A stretch of DNA of 58,427 bases from JASGCK01 sp031430035 (GTDB lineage Bacteria; Pseudomonadota; Gammaproteobacteria; Burkholderiales; Burkholderiaceae_C): NCBI GenBank assembly GCA_031430035.1, contig JANPAS010000154.1:1-58427 (forward strand), written 5' to 3'. The notes below the pieces were generated by a model. That model was not told the DNA's origin. It did not search any database and saw only the letters and a program-made list of their open reading frames with translations. Of this stretch, positions 16,340 through 24,661 are shown piece after piece. The position numbers were made by a program, and so were the translations under genes. Within the stretch, counting starts at the first letter, position 1, and each line of letters starts with the position of its first letter.

Positions 16340-16912
16340 CTAGGACTGACGACGCATTTTCACGGCGAAGCTAGATGGAATGCTCATCTGGCGTGATCCT
16401 GGAATCAAAGTAAACGTTTCGCCCGCTGCAATCGTTCCCACTTTATCCACAGCAAGATAGAAACCGCAAAAACCGCTTTGCGCCATCGCCTTGGCAGCCG
16501 TGTTGAAACCCATCGTTGCATTGAACTTAAAACACGGTTCGCGCGGGTCGGTGACGCGAAGTGTGCAACTCGGGAACTCCAGTACGTCACCCACCCACAC
16601 ATCCGACTCCAGCAAACCTGCCAGCGTCAAGTTCTCGCCCATCGAACCAAAGGGAAGTGAGTCATCAATCAGCCCTAAGCCCTTATCAGCTCTGGCTTTT
16701 CGCCAGAACTCGTAGTGCTCGGAGGGATAGGCATAGACCGCTTTGCTGAGGCCTCCATGCACATCAGGGTTAGCTTGCTCGTCGCCTTGCAGGCCAATAC
16801 CAGTAAGGCTTACAGAGCCTGCTCTGGGCGTTTTTCTAATCGCTGTCATGACGCGCCTGCCCTCAATCATCATGCCTGTGGCTTTGGCTGTTTGAACGCC
16901 TAGAAGTTTCAT
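16340..16912 (-). CDS. MOSC domain protein (YiiM-like)
   Basis: 190 residues. MOSC domain with GLQGDEQANPDVHGGLSKAV, GSMGENLTLAGLLES and the conserved cysteine in DPREPCFKFNATMG, which in this fold binds the molybdenum cofactor or carries sulfur. YiiM-type proteins reduce N-hydroxylated compounds with the molybdenum cofactor. Single-domain and cytoplasmic. GGAG precedes the ATG. Part of the coding strand (16784-16819) overlaps a dispersed repeat copy. Its own job here is not indicated by the neighbours. Confidence 0.9.
   Translation of the reverse strand: MKLLGVQTAKATGMMIEGRRVMTAIRKTPRAGSVSLTGIGLQGDEQANPDVHGGLSKAVYAYPSEHYEFWRKARADKGLGLIDDSLPFGSMGENLTLAGLLESDVWVGDVLEFPSCTLRVTDPREPCFKFNATMGFNTAAKAMAQSGFCGFYLAVDKVGTIAAGETFTLIPGSRQMSIPSSFAVKMRRQS
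16784..16819. repeat. Dispersed intragenic repeat, copy in MOSC gene
   Basis: Plus strand GCCTTGCAGGCCAATACC then AGTAAGGCTTACAGAGCC, the best full-length match to the copies in fdhD and pheS, read antisense to the MOSC coding strand. Confidence 0.5.
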
Positions 16913-16948
16913 ACTGACTCCAGAGGAAAAATTTTAAATAAATATCAA

Positions 16949-17728
16949 CTAGGCACGCTTATGAAACATACCCGATGCGCCGCTTGCGCGCCGAATCTCG
17001 TCTGCTGTCGCAAGCAACTCATCTGCCAACTCTTCCATTCGTGCCTCCGTTAAACGAACCAGTGGCCCCGCGATAGTCACGACGCCAATGGCTCCCGAGG
17101 GAGATCGCACAGGAGCCGCCATTGCCGTCATCGATGGTGAAAAAACCTCGCTAATCATGCTAAAGCCACGTTTGCGTGCCAGGTGGATGTAGGCCAGTAA
17201 CGCCTTCGTATTTGTTGGCGCTTTGGGTCCAAAATCTTTAGGCATCCCAAAGCCCTGCGCTGCCACCAATTGAAGTGCTTCTTTATCCGTCATGGTGGAG
17301 AGCCAAGCATGTCCCGCCGAACTGCACGACAGCCGTACCGACGTCCCCATATCGGGGTCATAGCGTAGACCACGGCGCGCACCTTGAGCCTTTGCCACAA
17401 AGGTTAAATCATCACCATCCACAACCGCCAGCCTGACCAACTCGCCTGAGTGCTCAGCCAGCCGATCCAACATAGGCTGTGCGATATCGACTGTGCCGGA
17501 AGCACTTAAAAATCCCAGCCCTAAGGAAACTAGCTTGATGGTTAAAACATATTCCCCTTGCTCGCGCGCTTGCCGAACATAGCCACAGCGGCACAACTCT
17601 GTCAGCAGCCTGTGCGTGGCGCTGAGCGGTATGCCTAGCGTGTCGGCAATCATCGATACGGTTTGCCCCTCTGGATGAGCAGCAAGTTGTTCAAGGGCAC
17701 GGAAGCTTCGCTCCAAAAGACTACTCAT
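16949..17728 (-). CDS. IclR-family transcriptional regulator
   Basis: 259 residues from the ATG at 17726-17728 (MSSLLERSFRALEQLAAHP). A longer open frame upstream would run through the operator and is unlikely. HTH domain about 5-65 (DTLGIPLSATHRLLTELC), effector domain after it with the IclR signature region (VRSPSGAIGVVTIAGP). It is divergent from the TRAP receptor gene; a 35-bp near-perfect palindrome lies in between and is its probable operator. TTGACA at 17791-17796 (read minus) could be the -35 of its own promoter. Confidence 0.92.
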   Translation of the reverse strand: MSSLLERSFRALEQLAAHPEGQTVSMIADTLGIPLSATHRLLTELCRCGYVRQAREQGEYVLTIKLVSLGLGFLSASGTVDIAQPMLDRLAEHSGELVRLAVVDGDDLTFVAKAQGARRGLRYDPDMGTSVRLSCSSAGHAWLSTMTDKEALQLVAAQGFGMPKDFGPKAPTNTKALLAYIHLARKRGFSMISEVFSPSMTAMAAPVRSPSGAIGVVTIAGPLVRLTEARMEELADELLATADEIRRASGASGMFHKRA

Positions 17729-17797
17729 ATAGGGACTCTGAATTGGTGATGTAAGCCAATGATACTTATTCGTCTTTATTGCTGTTGATGTGTCAAC

Positions 17798-17832
17798 TTC
17801 ATAAAAGTGGAAAGACTTTCCATTTTTATGAA
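17798..17832. promoter_or_regulatory. 35-bp near-perfect palindrome, probable IclR operator
   Basis: Arms TTCATAAAAGTGGAAAG and CTTTCCATTTTTATGAA around a central A: 17-base arms with a single mismatch. It lies 70 bases from the IclR start and 46 bases from the TRAP receptor start. A TACAAT -10-like box (17833-17838) begins at its right edge, so bound regulator would touch RNA polymerase. TGGAAA/TTTCCA cores are common in IclR-family sites. Confidence 0.75.
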
Positions 17833-17877
17833 TACAATCCAAATGTTCTCTCATTTCATTTCTTCAAAGGACTCATC

Positions 17878-18885
17878 ATGCAATTTCAACGTCTCCCCAT
17901 GATCCTCGGCACCCTACTTCTTGGAAGCGCCGTCTGCGTATCGGCACAGGACATACAAGAAAGAACCATCAAATTCGGACATCTCAACAATGCCGACCAT
18001 CCCGTCAGCTTTGGCGTGAAGCGCTTTGGTGAATTGGTATTGGCCAAAAGCGGCGGCAAGATAAAGATTCAAGAGTTCCCATCGTCAACGCTTGGCAACG
18101 AACTGCAACAGCAGTCTGCCTTGCAAGGCGGCATACAAGAAATGTCGGCACCCGCAACCACTTCCTTAGCGGGCATCGTTAAAGAGTTTGGTTTGGTTGA
18201 CTTCCCTTTTTCAGTCGCTAATTTTGCGCAGGCTGATGCCCTTTTAGATGGCCCACTCGGCCAAGCACTCATTGAGACACTACCCGCAAAAGGTCTGATT
18301 GCGCTGGGTTATTGGGATCTTGGCTTTCGCAATGTCACGAACAGCAAACGCCCGATCACCAAGCCTGAAGACCTTGAAGGTCTGAAGATTCGCGTCATCC
18401 CCAACCCCGTATTCCTAGACACCTTTAAGGCATTCAAGGCCAATCCACTGCCGATGCCATTCAGTGAACTCTATAACGCCCTAGAGTCGAAGGCTGTGGA
18501 CGGTCAAGAAAATCCTTTTGCCGTTATCCAGTCGAACAAGTTCTACGAGGTTCAAAAATACGTCAGCGCGACCAATCATGTCTATGCGGCCAACATTGTG
18601 TTGGTCAGCAAGCGTTTTTGGGACAAGCTATCTACCGCTGAGAAAAAGATCATGAATGATGCCGCCAATGAAACACGTGGCTATCAGCGTCAGGTGAGCC
18701 GCTCAGCCGCGCAAAAAGCGGTGGGCGAGCTACAGACTAAAGGTATGCAATACAACGAATTGAGTGCCGCAGAGCAAGGCCGCATGCGCCAAATTGCCAA
18801 GCCCGTTACCGACCGCTTCATGAGCACGTATGACCCCGCCATTGTGAAGCTGTACACCACTGAACTGGCACGCATCCAGAAATAA
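17878..18885 (+). CDS. TRAP transporter substrate-binding protein (DctP family)
   Basis: 335 residues from the ATG at 17878 (MQFQRLPMILGTLLLG), with AAAGGA ahead. Signal peptide of about 22 residues ending VCVSA, then the DctP fold: KFGHLNNADHPVSFGVKRF, then LEGLKIRVIPNPVFLDTFK with the conserved carboxylate-binding Arg, and PFSELYNALESKAVDGQENP. It would bind an organic acid in the periplasm. No DctQ/DctM membrane subunits are in the window, so it is an orphan receptor. It lies 4 bases before a type II dehydroquinase, suggesting a hydroaromatic acid such as quinate or shikimate as ligand (inference). Confidence 0.93.
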   Translation: MQFQRLPMILGTLLLGSAVCVSAQDIQERTIKFGHLNNADHPVSFGVKRFGELVLAKSGGKIKIQEFPSSTLGNELQQQSALQGGIQEMSAPATTSLAGIVKEFGLVDFPFSVANFAQADALLDGPLGQALIETLPAKGLIALGYWDLGFRNVTNSKRPITKPEDLEGLKIRVIPNPVFLDTFKAFKANPLPMPFSELYNALESKAVDGQENPFAVIQSNKFYEVQKYVSATNHVYAANIVLVSKRFWDKLSTAEKKIMNDAANETRGYQRQVSRSAAQKAVGELQTKGMQYNELSAAEQGRMRQIAKPVTDRFMSTYDPAIVKLYTTELARIQK

Positions 18886-18889
18886 ACTT

Positions 18890-19339
18890 ATGAAAATCCT
18901 TGTACTACATGGCCCCAACCTCAACCTCTTTGGTCGCCGCGAACCGCATATTTACGGAACGACAACGCTGGCTGAGATCAACGCAAAACTAGAGTCTCTT
19001 GCCAAAGAGCTGTCCGTCGATTTGGAAATTTTTCAATCCAATCACGAAGGTGCCTTAATTGACAAGCTACATGAAAACATTGATACCGTGCAAGGTGCTT
19101 TGCTGAATCCTGCAGGCCTTACCCAGCATGGCGTGCCACTGCATGATGCCATCAAAGCCATGCCGTTCCCCATGCTTGAGATTCACATGAGCAACATCGC
19201 AGCGCGTGAAGCTTGGCGTACCCACTCCATCATCTCGCCTGCTGTAAAGGCAACGATTCAAGGTCTAGGCTGGCGATCCTATACAGCAGGGCTCCGCGCT
19301 TTAGTTGAAACCCTTATGGAAGCAAATCACAAGGCTTGA
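18890..19339 (+). CDS. aroQ: Type II 3-dehydroquinate dehydratase-like protein
   Basis: 149 residues. AroQ fold hallmarks: HGPNLNLFGRREPHIYG (Asn, Arg and catalytic Tyr), QSNHEGALID, EIHMSNIAAREAWR. The loop that normally reads NPGGxTHTSVAxRDA is NPAGLTQHGVPLHDA: the substrate-contacting His is a Gln with a His next to it, and the following Arg is a His. It therefore may be a catabolic or altered-specificity enzyme rather than the biosynthetic one. It is coupled to the TRAP receptor (4-base gap) under IclR control, which fits induced uptake and dehydration of a quinate-like compound. Its 3' end overlaps the convergent GNAT gene by 13 bases. Confidence 0.85.
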   Translation: MKILVLHGPNLNLFGRREPHIYGTTTLAEINAKLESLAKELSVDLEIFQSNHEGALIDKLHENIDTVQGALLNPAGLTQHGVPLHDAIKAMPFPMLEIHMSNIAAREAWRTHSIISPAVKATIQGLGWRSYTAGLRALVETLMEANHKA

Positions 19340-19596
19340 CCCGACACAAGCTCGGGATTGCGTTTTACTAAAGCCTGGATGTACGAACAAACGGGCACGG
19401 ATACGATGCCGTGCTCGCGTAAGTACGCATAGGTTTTTTCAACCAGCACCTGCCCCACGCCTTGCCCACGCAGGGCTGCGGGCACTTCGGCGTGTAGCAA
19501 ATACCATGTGTCGCCTCTAATTTCGTAATCCACCCACGCGGTGTGACCGTTCCAGTCGAGGGTGAATTGATGGTTGTCTGGGTGATGTTTCAGCAT
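19327..19596 (-). CDS. Short GNAT-type N-acetyltransferase (YjdJ/GTLF3B-like)
   Basis: 89 residues from the ATG at 19594-19596. An open frame continues upstream, but that part does not look like the family and would run into the thiolase gene. Acetyl-CoA-binding motif: EVPAALRGQGVGQVLVEKT, preceded by WVDYEIRGDTWYLLHAEV and followed by VPVCSYIQALVKRNPE. This is the small single-domain N-acetyltransferase (yjdJ-type, GTLF3B) family; substrates are not known. Divergent from the thiolase gene, 55 bases away, and tail-to-tail overlapping aroQ. Confidence 0.85.
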   Translation of the reverse strand: MLKHHPDNHQFTLDWNGHTAWVDYEIRGDTWYLLHAEVPAALRGQGVGQVLVEKTYAYLREHGIVSVPVCSYIQALVKRNPELVSGQAL

Positions 19597-19651
19597 ACGC
19601 TCGATTATGCAGACTACAGTAATATCTATTCTTTTTATCTGGAGAAACCCC

Positions 19652-20836
19652 ATGAGTCGCGAAGTCGTTGTTGTCAGCGGTGTGCGTACTGCCATTGGTA
19701 CATACGGTGGAAGTCTAAAAGATATTCCTCCGACCGAATTAGCGGCCAATGTGGTGCGCGAAGCCTTGGGACGTGCCAACGTAGAGGGCAAAGATGTGGG
19801 GCACGTGGTGTTTGGTCATGTGGTGAATACCGAACCGAAAGACATGTATTTGTCCCGCGTGGCCGCCATCCAAGGCGGCTGTGCAGAAGGTACGCCTGCC
19901 TTTAACGTCAACCGTTTGTGTGGTTCTGGCTTGCAAGCCATCGTGTCTGCCAGCCAAAGTATTTTGCTGGGCGACACCGACATTGCCATTGGCGGCGGTG
20001 CAGAGAATATGAGCCGCGGCCCTTACGCTAGTTTGAATATGCGCTGGGGCGCACGTATGGGCGACGCCAAAATGGTGGACATGGTGGTCGGCGCGTTGCA
20101 TGACCCGTTCCACACCATCCACATGGGCGTAACTGCCGAAAACATCGCCGCCAAGTGGGGCATTACGCGTGAGCAACAAGATGCGCTGGCGGTAGAAAGC
20201 CACAACCGCGCCGAGCGTGCCACAACCAACGGCTACTTCACCTCGCAAATTTTGCCGACGATTTTGAAGTCTAAAAAAGGTGACATTTCGTACGCCACCG
20301 ACGAACACTTCCGCGCCAACTGCCAAGCCGCCGACATGGCAAAACTGAAACCTGTGTTCGTTAAAGAAAACGGCACGGTCACGGCAGGCAACGCCTCAGG
20401 GATTAACGATGCAGCTGCCGCCGTGGTGTTGATGGAGGCAGGAGCTGCCAAAGCCCGTGGGCTCAAGCCCCTAGCGCGTTTGGTGGCTTACGCACACGCA
20501 GGCGTTGACCCCAAATACATGGGCATTGGCCCTGTGCCTGCCACGCAGGCGGCACTCAAAAAAGCAGGACTCTCCGTACAAGACTTGGACGTGATTGAAG
20601 CCAACGAAGCCTTTGCCGCACAAGCCTGCGCCGTGACGCGCGACCTTGGACTTGACCCTGCAAAAGTCAACTCCAACGGGTCGGGCATTTCGCTTGGACA
20701 CCCTATCGGGGCAACGGGCGCGCTGATTACGGTGAAGGCCTTGTATGAGCTAGAGCGCATTCAAGGTCGCTATGCGCTAGTCACCATGTGCATTGGTGGT
20801 GGTCAGGGCATCGCAGCTATTTTTGAACGCATGTAA
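19652..20836 (+). CDS. Acetyl-CoA acyltransferase (thiolase, BktB-like)
   Basis: 394 residues from the ATG at 19652, with GGAG ahead. Thiolase of the AtoB/BktB type: active-site Cys90 in NVNRLCGSG, His in GHPIGATGA (about 350) and the second Cys in CIGGGQGIA near the C-terminus. It condenses or cleaves beta-ketoacyl-CoA. In beta-proteobacteria such enzymes serve PHB synthesis, beta-oxidation or the last step of aromatic ring-cleavage pathways. It begins a tightly packed run of genes: its stop overlaps the start of the next gene (TAATG). Whether the metabolic pair belongs functionally with the binding proteins and kinase that follow is not known. Confidence 0.95.
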   Translation: MSREVVVVSGVRTAIGTYGGSLKDIPPTELAANVVREALGRANVEGKDVGHVVFGHVVNTEPKDMYLSRVAAIQGGCAEGTPAFNVNRLCGSGLQAIVSASQSILLGDTDIAIGGGAENMSRGPYASLNMRWGARMGDAKMVDMVVGALHDPFHTIHMGVTAENIAAKWGITREQQDALAVESHNRAERATTNGYFTSQILPTILKSKKGDISYATDEHFRANCQAADMAKLKPVFVKENGTVTAGNASGINDAAAAVVLMEAGAAKARGLKPLARLVAYAHAGVDPKYMGIGPVPATQAALKKAGLSVQDLDVIEANEAFAAQACAVTRDLGLDPAKVNSNGSGISLGHPIGATGALITVKALYELERIQGRYALVTMCIGGGQGIAAIFERM

Positions 20837-21594
20837 TGACAAAACTGGAACGCAGCATGATCGAAAAACACCTAGATATTCCAACCGCCCACGGCGCGAT
20901 GAACAGTTTTGTCGTCTATCCAGAAGAAGGCGGAGAAAACGGCAAATTCCCCGTGGTGCTTTTTTACATGGATGCCCCTGGCTACCGCGAAGAGCTACGC
21001 GATATGGCGCGGCGCATAGCCGCTGTGGGCTATTACGTGGTGCTACCGAATTTGTACTATCGTACCTCGCGCGACTTCTACCTGAAAGAGCGTACCGAGC
21101 CCGCAATGGCAGAAATGTTTGGGTACATGGACTCGATTTCGAATAGCCTTATTACCGACGACACGGGAGCAATGCTGAAGTTTGTGGATGCTCAAGCACA
21201 GGCAGATGCCATGCGTGTGTCGGGGCTGGGTTATTGCATGAGCGGTCCGTTTGTCTTTGCGGCTGCTGGCAAGTACCCCGAGCGTTTCAAATCTATTGCC
21301 GCCATCTACCCTGCCCGCATGGTGACCGATAAACCTGATTCACCTCACGCGATGGCCGCGCCCATCCAATGCGAAACCTATGTCGCCTGCGCTGAAATCG
21401 ACAAATGGGCATCGCCTGCCGAAATCAAATTAGTTGAAGACAAGCTTGCACGCGATGGCACGCCGCACCGCATTGAGTGGTACGGCGGTTGCGAGCATGG
21501 CTTTGCGTTTCCTAAGCGTCCGATCTACAACCAAGCAGCGGCGGAGCGACATTGGGAGCGGCTCTTTGCGCTTTGGAAGCGTACGCTGTCATGA
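20836..21594 (+). CDS. Dienelactone hydrolase family protein
   Basis: 252 residues (an internal Met at 20857 is a possible alternative start). Alpha/beta-hydrolase of the dienelactone hydrolase type: nucleophile Cys134 in GLGYCMSGPFV, acid region CAEIDKWAS (about 193-200), His in GCEHGFAFPKRP. It lacks a signal peptide. Dienelactone hydrolases open lactones in ring-cleavage pathways; the actual substrate is unknown. Coupled to the thiolase upstream (TAATG) and to the PstS-like gene downstream (ATGA), so it belongs to the same transcript. Confidence 0.92.
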   Translation: MTKLERSMIEKHLDIPTAHGAMNSFVVYPEEGGENGKFPVVLFYMDAPGYREELRDMARRIAAVGYYVVLPNLYYRTSRDFYLKERTEPAMAEMFGYMDSISNSLITDDTGAMLKFVDAQAQADAMRVSGLGYCMSGPFVFAAAGKYPERFKSIAAIYPARMVTDKPDSPHAMAAPIQCETYVACAEIDKWASPAEIKLVEDKLARDGTPHRIEWYGGCEHGFAFPKRPIYNQAAAERHWERLFALWKRTLS

Positions 21595-22481
21595 AATTTT
21601 TCAACTTCAATGTTGGCTGGCCAAGAGGGGGTTTTGTTGCTGCCGTGTTGCTGGTTTTGCCTGGTCTGGCTCTGTCTCAAAACAGTTCAAACAACTATCC
21701 CGCAAATAGCGCCGTTCGGACCGTACACATCCGAGGCTCGGCCACATTTGAAACCATCGTGCAATCCCTAGCCGAGCAGTTTATGCGCAGCCACCCTGCC
21801 ACCTCAGTGGTGGTTAGCGCTGGCGGCACGTCGCGCGGCTATCTGACCTTGCTCGATAGGACGGCCGATATGGCCATGGTGAGTGGCGCGCCTTCTGAAG
21901 ACACACTAGATGAAATAACTCGCAGTGGTATGAAATTGGTCAATGTTCCGTTCAGGCGCGTCGCGATGGCGCCTGCCGTTCACTTCAGCAACCCTGTCAA
22001 TGACCTCAGCGCCATCCAATTACGCGAAATTTTTACTGGGCGGATCAACAACTGGAAGTCAGTCGGCGGAAAAGATGCCACGATCAACGTCTATGTTGGC
22101 CCACCCAGCGATGGCATCACCAACACCTGGAGTGAAAAGGTCCTAGGAGATTCAGACACCTTCACCCCTAGAGCACGTAGCGCAGAACTGCCGCAGCGTG
22201 TTGCCCGCGTCGAGGGCGACCCTTTTGGCATTACTTACCTAGCAACCGAGTCGCTCAAAAACAAAGAACTTAAAGTCCTGTCGGTGGACAAGGTCATGGC
22301 AGGCGCAGACAGCGTACTCAGTGGCCGCTACACCTTGCTGGCACCGCTGATGTTTGCCACGCGTGACAAGCAGTCACCGCAGGTGCAGAAGTTTCTGCAG
22401 TTTGTGGGCAACCTCTCAGTACCCATATCCAATTCGGTTTTTGCACTGCCGAGTACATCGCCTACACCGGCCCCACGATGA
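21591..22481 (+). CDS. PstS-like periplasmic binding protein A
   Basis: 296 residues from the ATG at 21591, overlapping the previous stop by ATGA. Signal segment GGFVAAVLLVLPGLALS (about 12-28). The phosphate-binding-protein (PBP-like) fold is shown by HIRGSATFETIVQSLAEQF, SAGGTSRGYLTLLDR and QLREIFTGRINNWKSVGGK, matching the PstS pattern of a loop binding phosphate (GS.T), a GGT/S-x-G turn, and the IFxGxIxxW helix. The usual PstS Arg/Asp phosphate contacts cannot be confirmed by eye. No pst permease or ATPase is near, so it is more likely a sensor or scavenger than a transporter part. It is followed by a second homologue. Confidence 0.87.
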   Translation: MKFFNFNVGWPRGGFVAAVLLVLPGLALSQNSSNNYPANSAVRTVHIRGSATFETIVQSLAEQFMRSHPATSVVVSAGGTSRGYLTLLDRTADMAMVSGAPSEDTLDEITRSGMKLVNVPFRRVAMAPAVHFSNPVNDLSAIQLREIFTGRINNWKSVGGKDATINVYVGPPSDGITNTWSEKVLGDSDTFTPRARSAELPQRVARVEGDPFGITYLATESLKNKELKVLSVDKVMAGADSVLSGRYTLLAPLMFATRDKQSPQVQKFLQFVGNLSVPISNSVFALPSTSPTPAPR

Positions 22482-23311
22482 AGAGACGCTATGCCACCGC
22501 TGGACTTGTCACAGCCCTTGCAGGGGTGGCTGCTTATCCCTTGTGGCAATGGATACAAATTCGCCACTCGCCAGCTCGCTTCAATGCCTTGCTGATAGGC
22601 GGTGCGTCGGCGATGTACGAGCTGAACGTCGCTTTAGGCAAGGAGTTTGAGAAGCAATATGGCGTGAAGGTTATTGTGGAACGCGGTGGTTCATTGCAAG
22701 GGCTTTTGGCCGTCAAACGGCATGCCATCGATATTGCGTCTATGGCGCGTGACCTGCAAGGCTCAGAGGCAGAACCGCAAGCACACAACCATCTGATTGC
22801 AAGAGATGCGATTGCGGTCGTGGTAAACGCCCAAAGTCCGGTGAAGCAACTCAGGCAGGAGCTGGTTCGTGACGTGCTAACTGGAAAAATTGACAACTGG
22901 AAAACACTGGGCGGTTCCGACAGACCGATAGAGGTGGTGATGCGCCCACGTGAGTCGTCCACCAGCCGCTATGTCAGCGAATTTGTTCTTGAAGGCGCTG
23001 ATTGGGCTTTAAAAGTACATTTAGTAAAAACCAAGGAAGAAGTGCTCGGATTGATCCGTAAGAACCCCTACGCGATCGGCTGCGTTGCGACCGACGATGG
23101 TGGTTTACCCGCTGATATTGTTGCGCTTGATATTGACAACACACCGATAGCACGCGAGACCGTGCTCAGTGGTCGCTACCCTTTCACACGCTCCTTGTAT
23201 CTTGTGACTTACGGGCTGGCGCGACAGCAAGCGCTTGATTTTATCGCTCTGGCGGAATCGCCCATAGGTCAGGCGATTGTCGACAAAGCTGGTTTTATAG
23301 CCGTCAGGTAG
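22478..23311 (+). CDS. PstS-like binding protein B, membrane-anchored N-terminus
   Basis: 277 residues, ATGA overlap with gene A. N-terminal hydrophobic segment AGLVTALAGVAAYPLWQW (about 8-25) has no obvious cleavage site and may stay as an anchor. PBP fold: LIGGASAMYELNVALGKEF, VERGGSLQGLLAVKRHAID, DVLTGKIDNWKTLGG and PRESSTSRYVSEFVL. The last carries the Ser/Thr/Arg cluster seen in phosphate-binding proteins. It is a clear relative of A, but far from identical. Its place between A and the TAXI-like gene suggests the three extracytoplasmic proteins act together. Confidence 0.87.
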   Translation: MKRRYATAGLVTALAGVAAYPLWQWIQIRHSPARFNALLIGGASAMYELNVALGKEFEKQYGVKVIVERGGSLQGLLAVKRHAIDIASMARDLQGSEAEPQAHNHLIARDAIAVVVNAQSPVKQLRQELVRDVLTGKIDNWKTLGGSDRPIEVVMRPRESSTSRYVSEFVLEGADWALKVHLVKTKEEVLGLIRKNPYAIGCVATDDGGLPADIVALDIDNTPIARETVLSGRYPFTRSLYLVTYGLARQQALDFIALAESPIGQAIVDKAGFIAVR

Positions 23312-23314
23312 TAC

Positions 23315-24661
23315 ATGGCCAACGAAGCACACAACATACTCAACGACTGGCTCAAGCGTCTACAGCGCAATGAGCGCGTGCGAAAAATATTGGCCCTTGG
23401 GTTGCTCCTCGCATTGCTTGGCATTGCAGGGCACTATGTTTACGAGGTATTGCCCAGAACCTATTCACTGAAGATCACGGGGGGCGATATTCTGGGCAAC
23501 CGGCACTACTTGGCTGGCGCATTGCGTGACGACGTACTACCCGACGGGGTGCGCCTTGACGTACTGCCGTCAGAGGGCTCGCAAGATGCGCTGACGCGGG
23601 TTTCCGAAGGCAAACTGGATTTTGCGCTGATACAAGGTGGTCTGGAGCTGCCGTTCCCGAACGTGGTCCATGTCGCCAATCTTGCACCCGAGTTGCTGCA
23701 CTTTCTGGTGCGCCCAGACATCAAGGACATTGCTGGCCTGCGCGGCATGCGCATCAACCTGGGCAGCAAAAAAGGAGGCACACGGGTCATCGCCAAGCAG
23801 TTGCTGGAGTTTTCTGGCATGGAAGATGGCGTCGATTATGTTGAAACCAATTTGAGCACCGAGGACTTGCTGGCATTGCGCAAAGACCGCATTCCCGATG
23901 TGATTGTCATCACGTCGTTCGCGCCTTCAAACGTAGCAGACTACATTGTCAAACAACACGGCTACAGTCTTTTGGAGATTCCCTTCCCTAGCGCATTGGC
24001 GCTGCGTCAGGGTTGGGTTGCGGACACGAGAGTCATGGCTTACATGTACAGCGTTCAGCCACCTGTGCCACCACGCGATGTCAAGACGGTGGGCGTTAAT
24101 TTACAGTTGGTCGCAAACGCCAATCTAGACCCACGTGCCGTATTTAAAATTTTGGAAGGCGTTTACAGCCCTGCACTGCAGATGCGGCTCAAGATGAAAT
24201 TTGATGAAGACAAGATTTTGGAATCTTCCAGTTATCCTTTGTCCAGTGGCACGCGAATGTTCATGGACCGTAAAAATCCATTGCTTTCGCAGGCAACCCT
24301 CAAAAAGATTGAATCGTTTTTTGGCCTGATACTGTCAGTGGCATCCACAGTGATTGTGGTCTTCAAGTGGTTCAAAGGCGCGCCTGCTGAACCAGTAAAA
24401 CCCGAGACGGACGATGCATTTTTTATCAGCCTAATAGAACGCGTGCTTGGGATAGACAGCACGATCGACGCGTCGCCGAGCGGATTACTTTCATCTGATC
24501 AACTAGGCGCCTTGCAAAGAGACCTCTCAGACATTAAGGCGGTGGCCATGAAGCGATTGACAGCGAACGGCCCATTGGCCAACGTCAATCTAGTGCCTCA
24601 ACTCTTTAGCGCCATCGCAGATTCGCGTGCCAGACTTGAATATATAAGGGGAAAGACATGA
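23315..24661 (+). CDS. TAXI-type solute-receptor-like protein with two membrane segments
   Basis: 448 residues. N-terminal membrane segment ILALGLLLALLGIAGHYVY (about 25-43), then a TAXI/PBP-II domain (about 50-310: SLKITGGDILGNRHYLAGAL, KLDFALIQGG, GMRINLGSKKGGTRVIAKQL). A second membrane segment follows, FFGLILSVASTVIVVFKW (about 332-349), then about 95 cytoplasmic residues rich in charged helix (LGALQRDLSDIKAVAMKRL). Ordinary TAXI receptors are soluble periplasmic proteins with a cleaved signal; a binding domain held between two membrane segments with a cytoplasmic tail suggests signalling. No TRAP membrane subunit is nearby. Three bases after gene B and ATGA-coupled to the lipoprotein. 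Confidence 0.82.
   Translation: MANEAHNILNDWLKRLQRNERVRKILALGLLLALLGIAGHYVYEVLPRTYSLKITGGDILGNRHYLAGALRDDVLPDGVRLDVLPSEGSQDALTRVSEGKLDFALIQGGLELPFPNVVHVANLAPELLHFLVRPDIKDIAGLRGMRINLGSKKGGTRVIAKQLLEFSGMEDGVDYVETNLSTEDLLALRKDRIPDVIVITSFAPSNVADYIVKQHGYSLLEIPFPSALALRQGWVADTRVMAYMYSVQPPVPPRDVKTVGVNLQLVANANLDPRAVFKILEGVYSPALQMRLKMKFDEDKILESSSYPLSSGTRMFMDRKNPLLSQATLKKIESFFGLILSVASTVIVVFKWFKGAPAEPVKPETDDAFFISLIERVLGIDSTIDASPSGLLSSDQLGALQRDLSDIKAVAMKRLTANGPLANVNLVPQLFSAIADSRARLEYIRGKT

Noticed and set aside
17728..17854. Longer N-terminus for the IclR protein (start at 17854)
   Set aside because: It would run through the palindromic operator and give residues unlike IclR proteins; the Met at 17726-17728 fits the family start.
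19597..19791. 65-codon N-terminal extension of the GNAT gene
   Set aside because: It overlaps the thiolase start on the other strand and does not look like GNAT sequence.
21591..23311. A complete phosphate (Pst) transporter
   Set aside because: Only PstS-fold binding proteins are present; no PstA, PstB, PstC or PhoU gene lies nearby.
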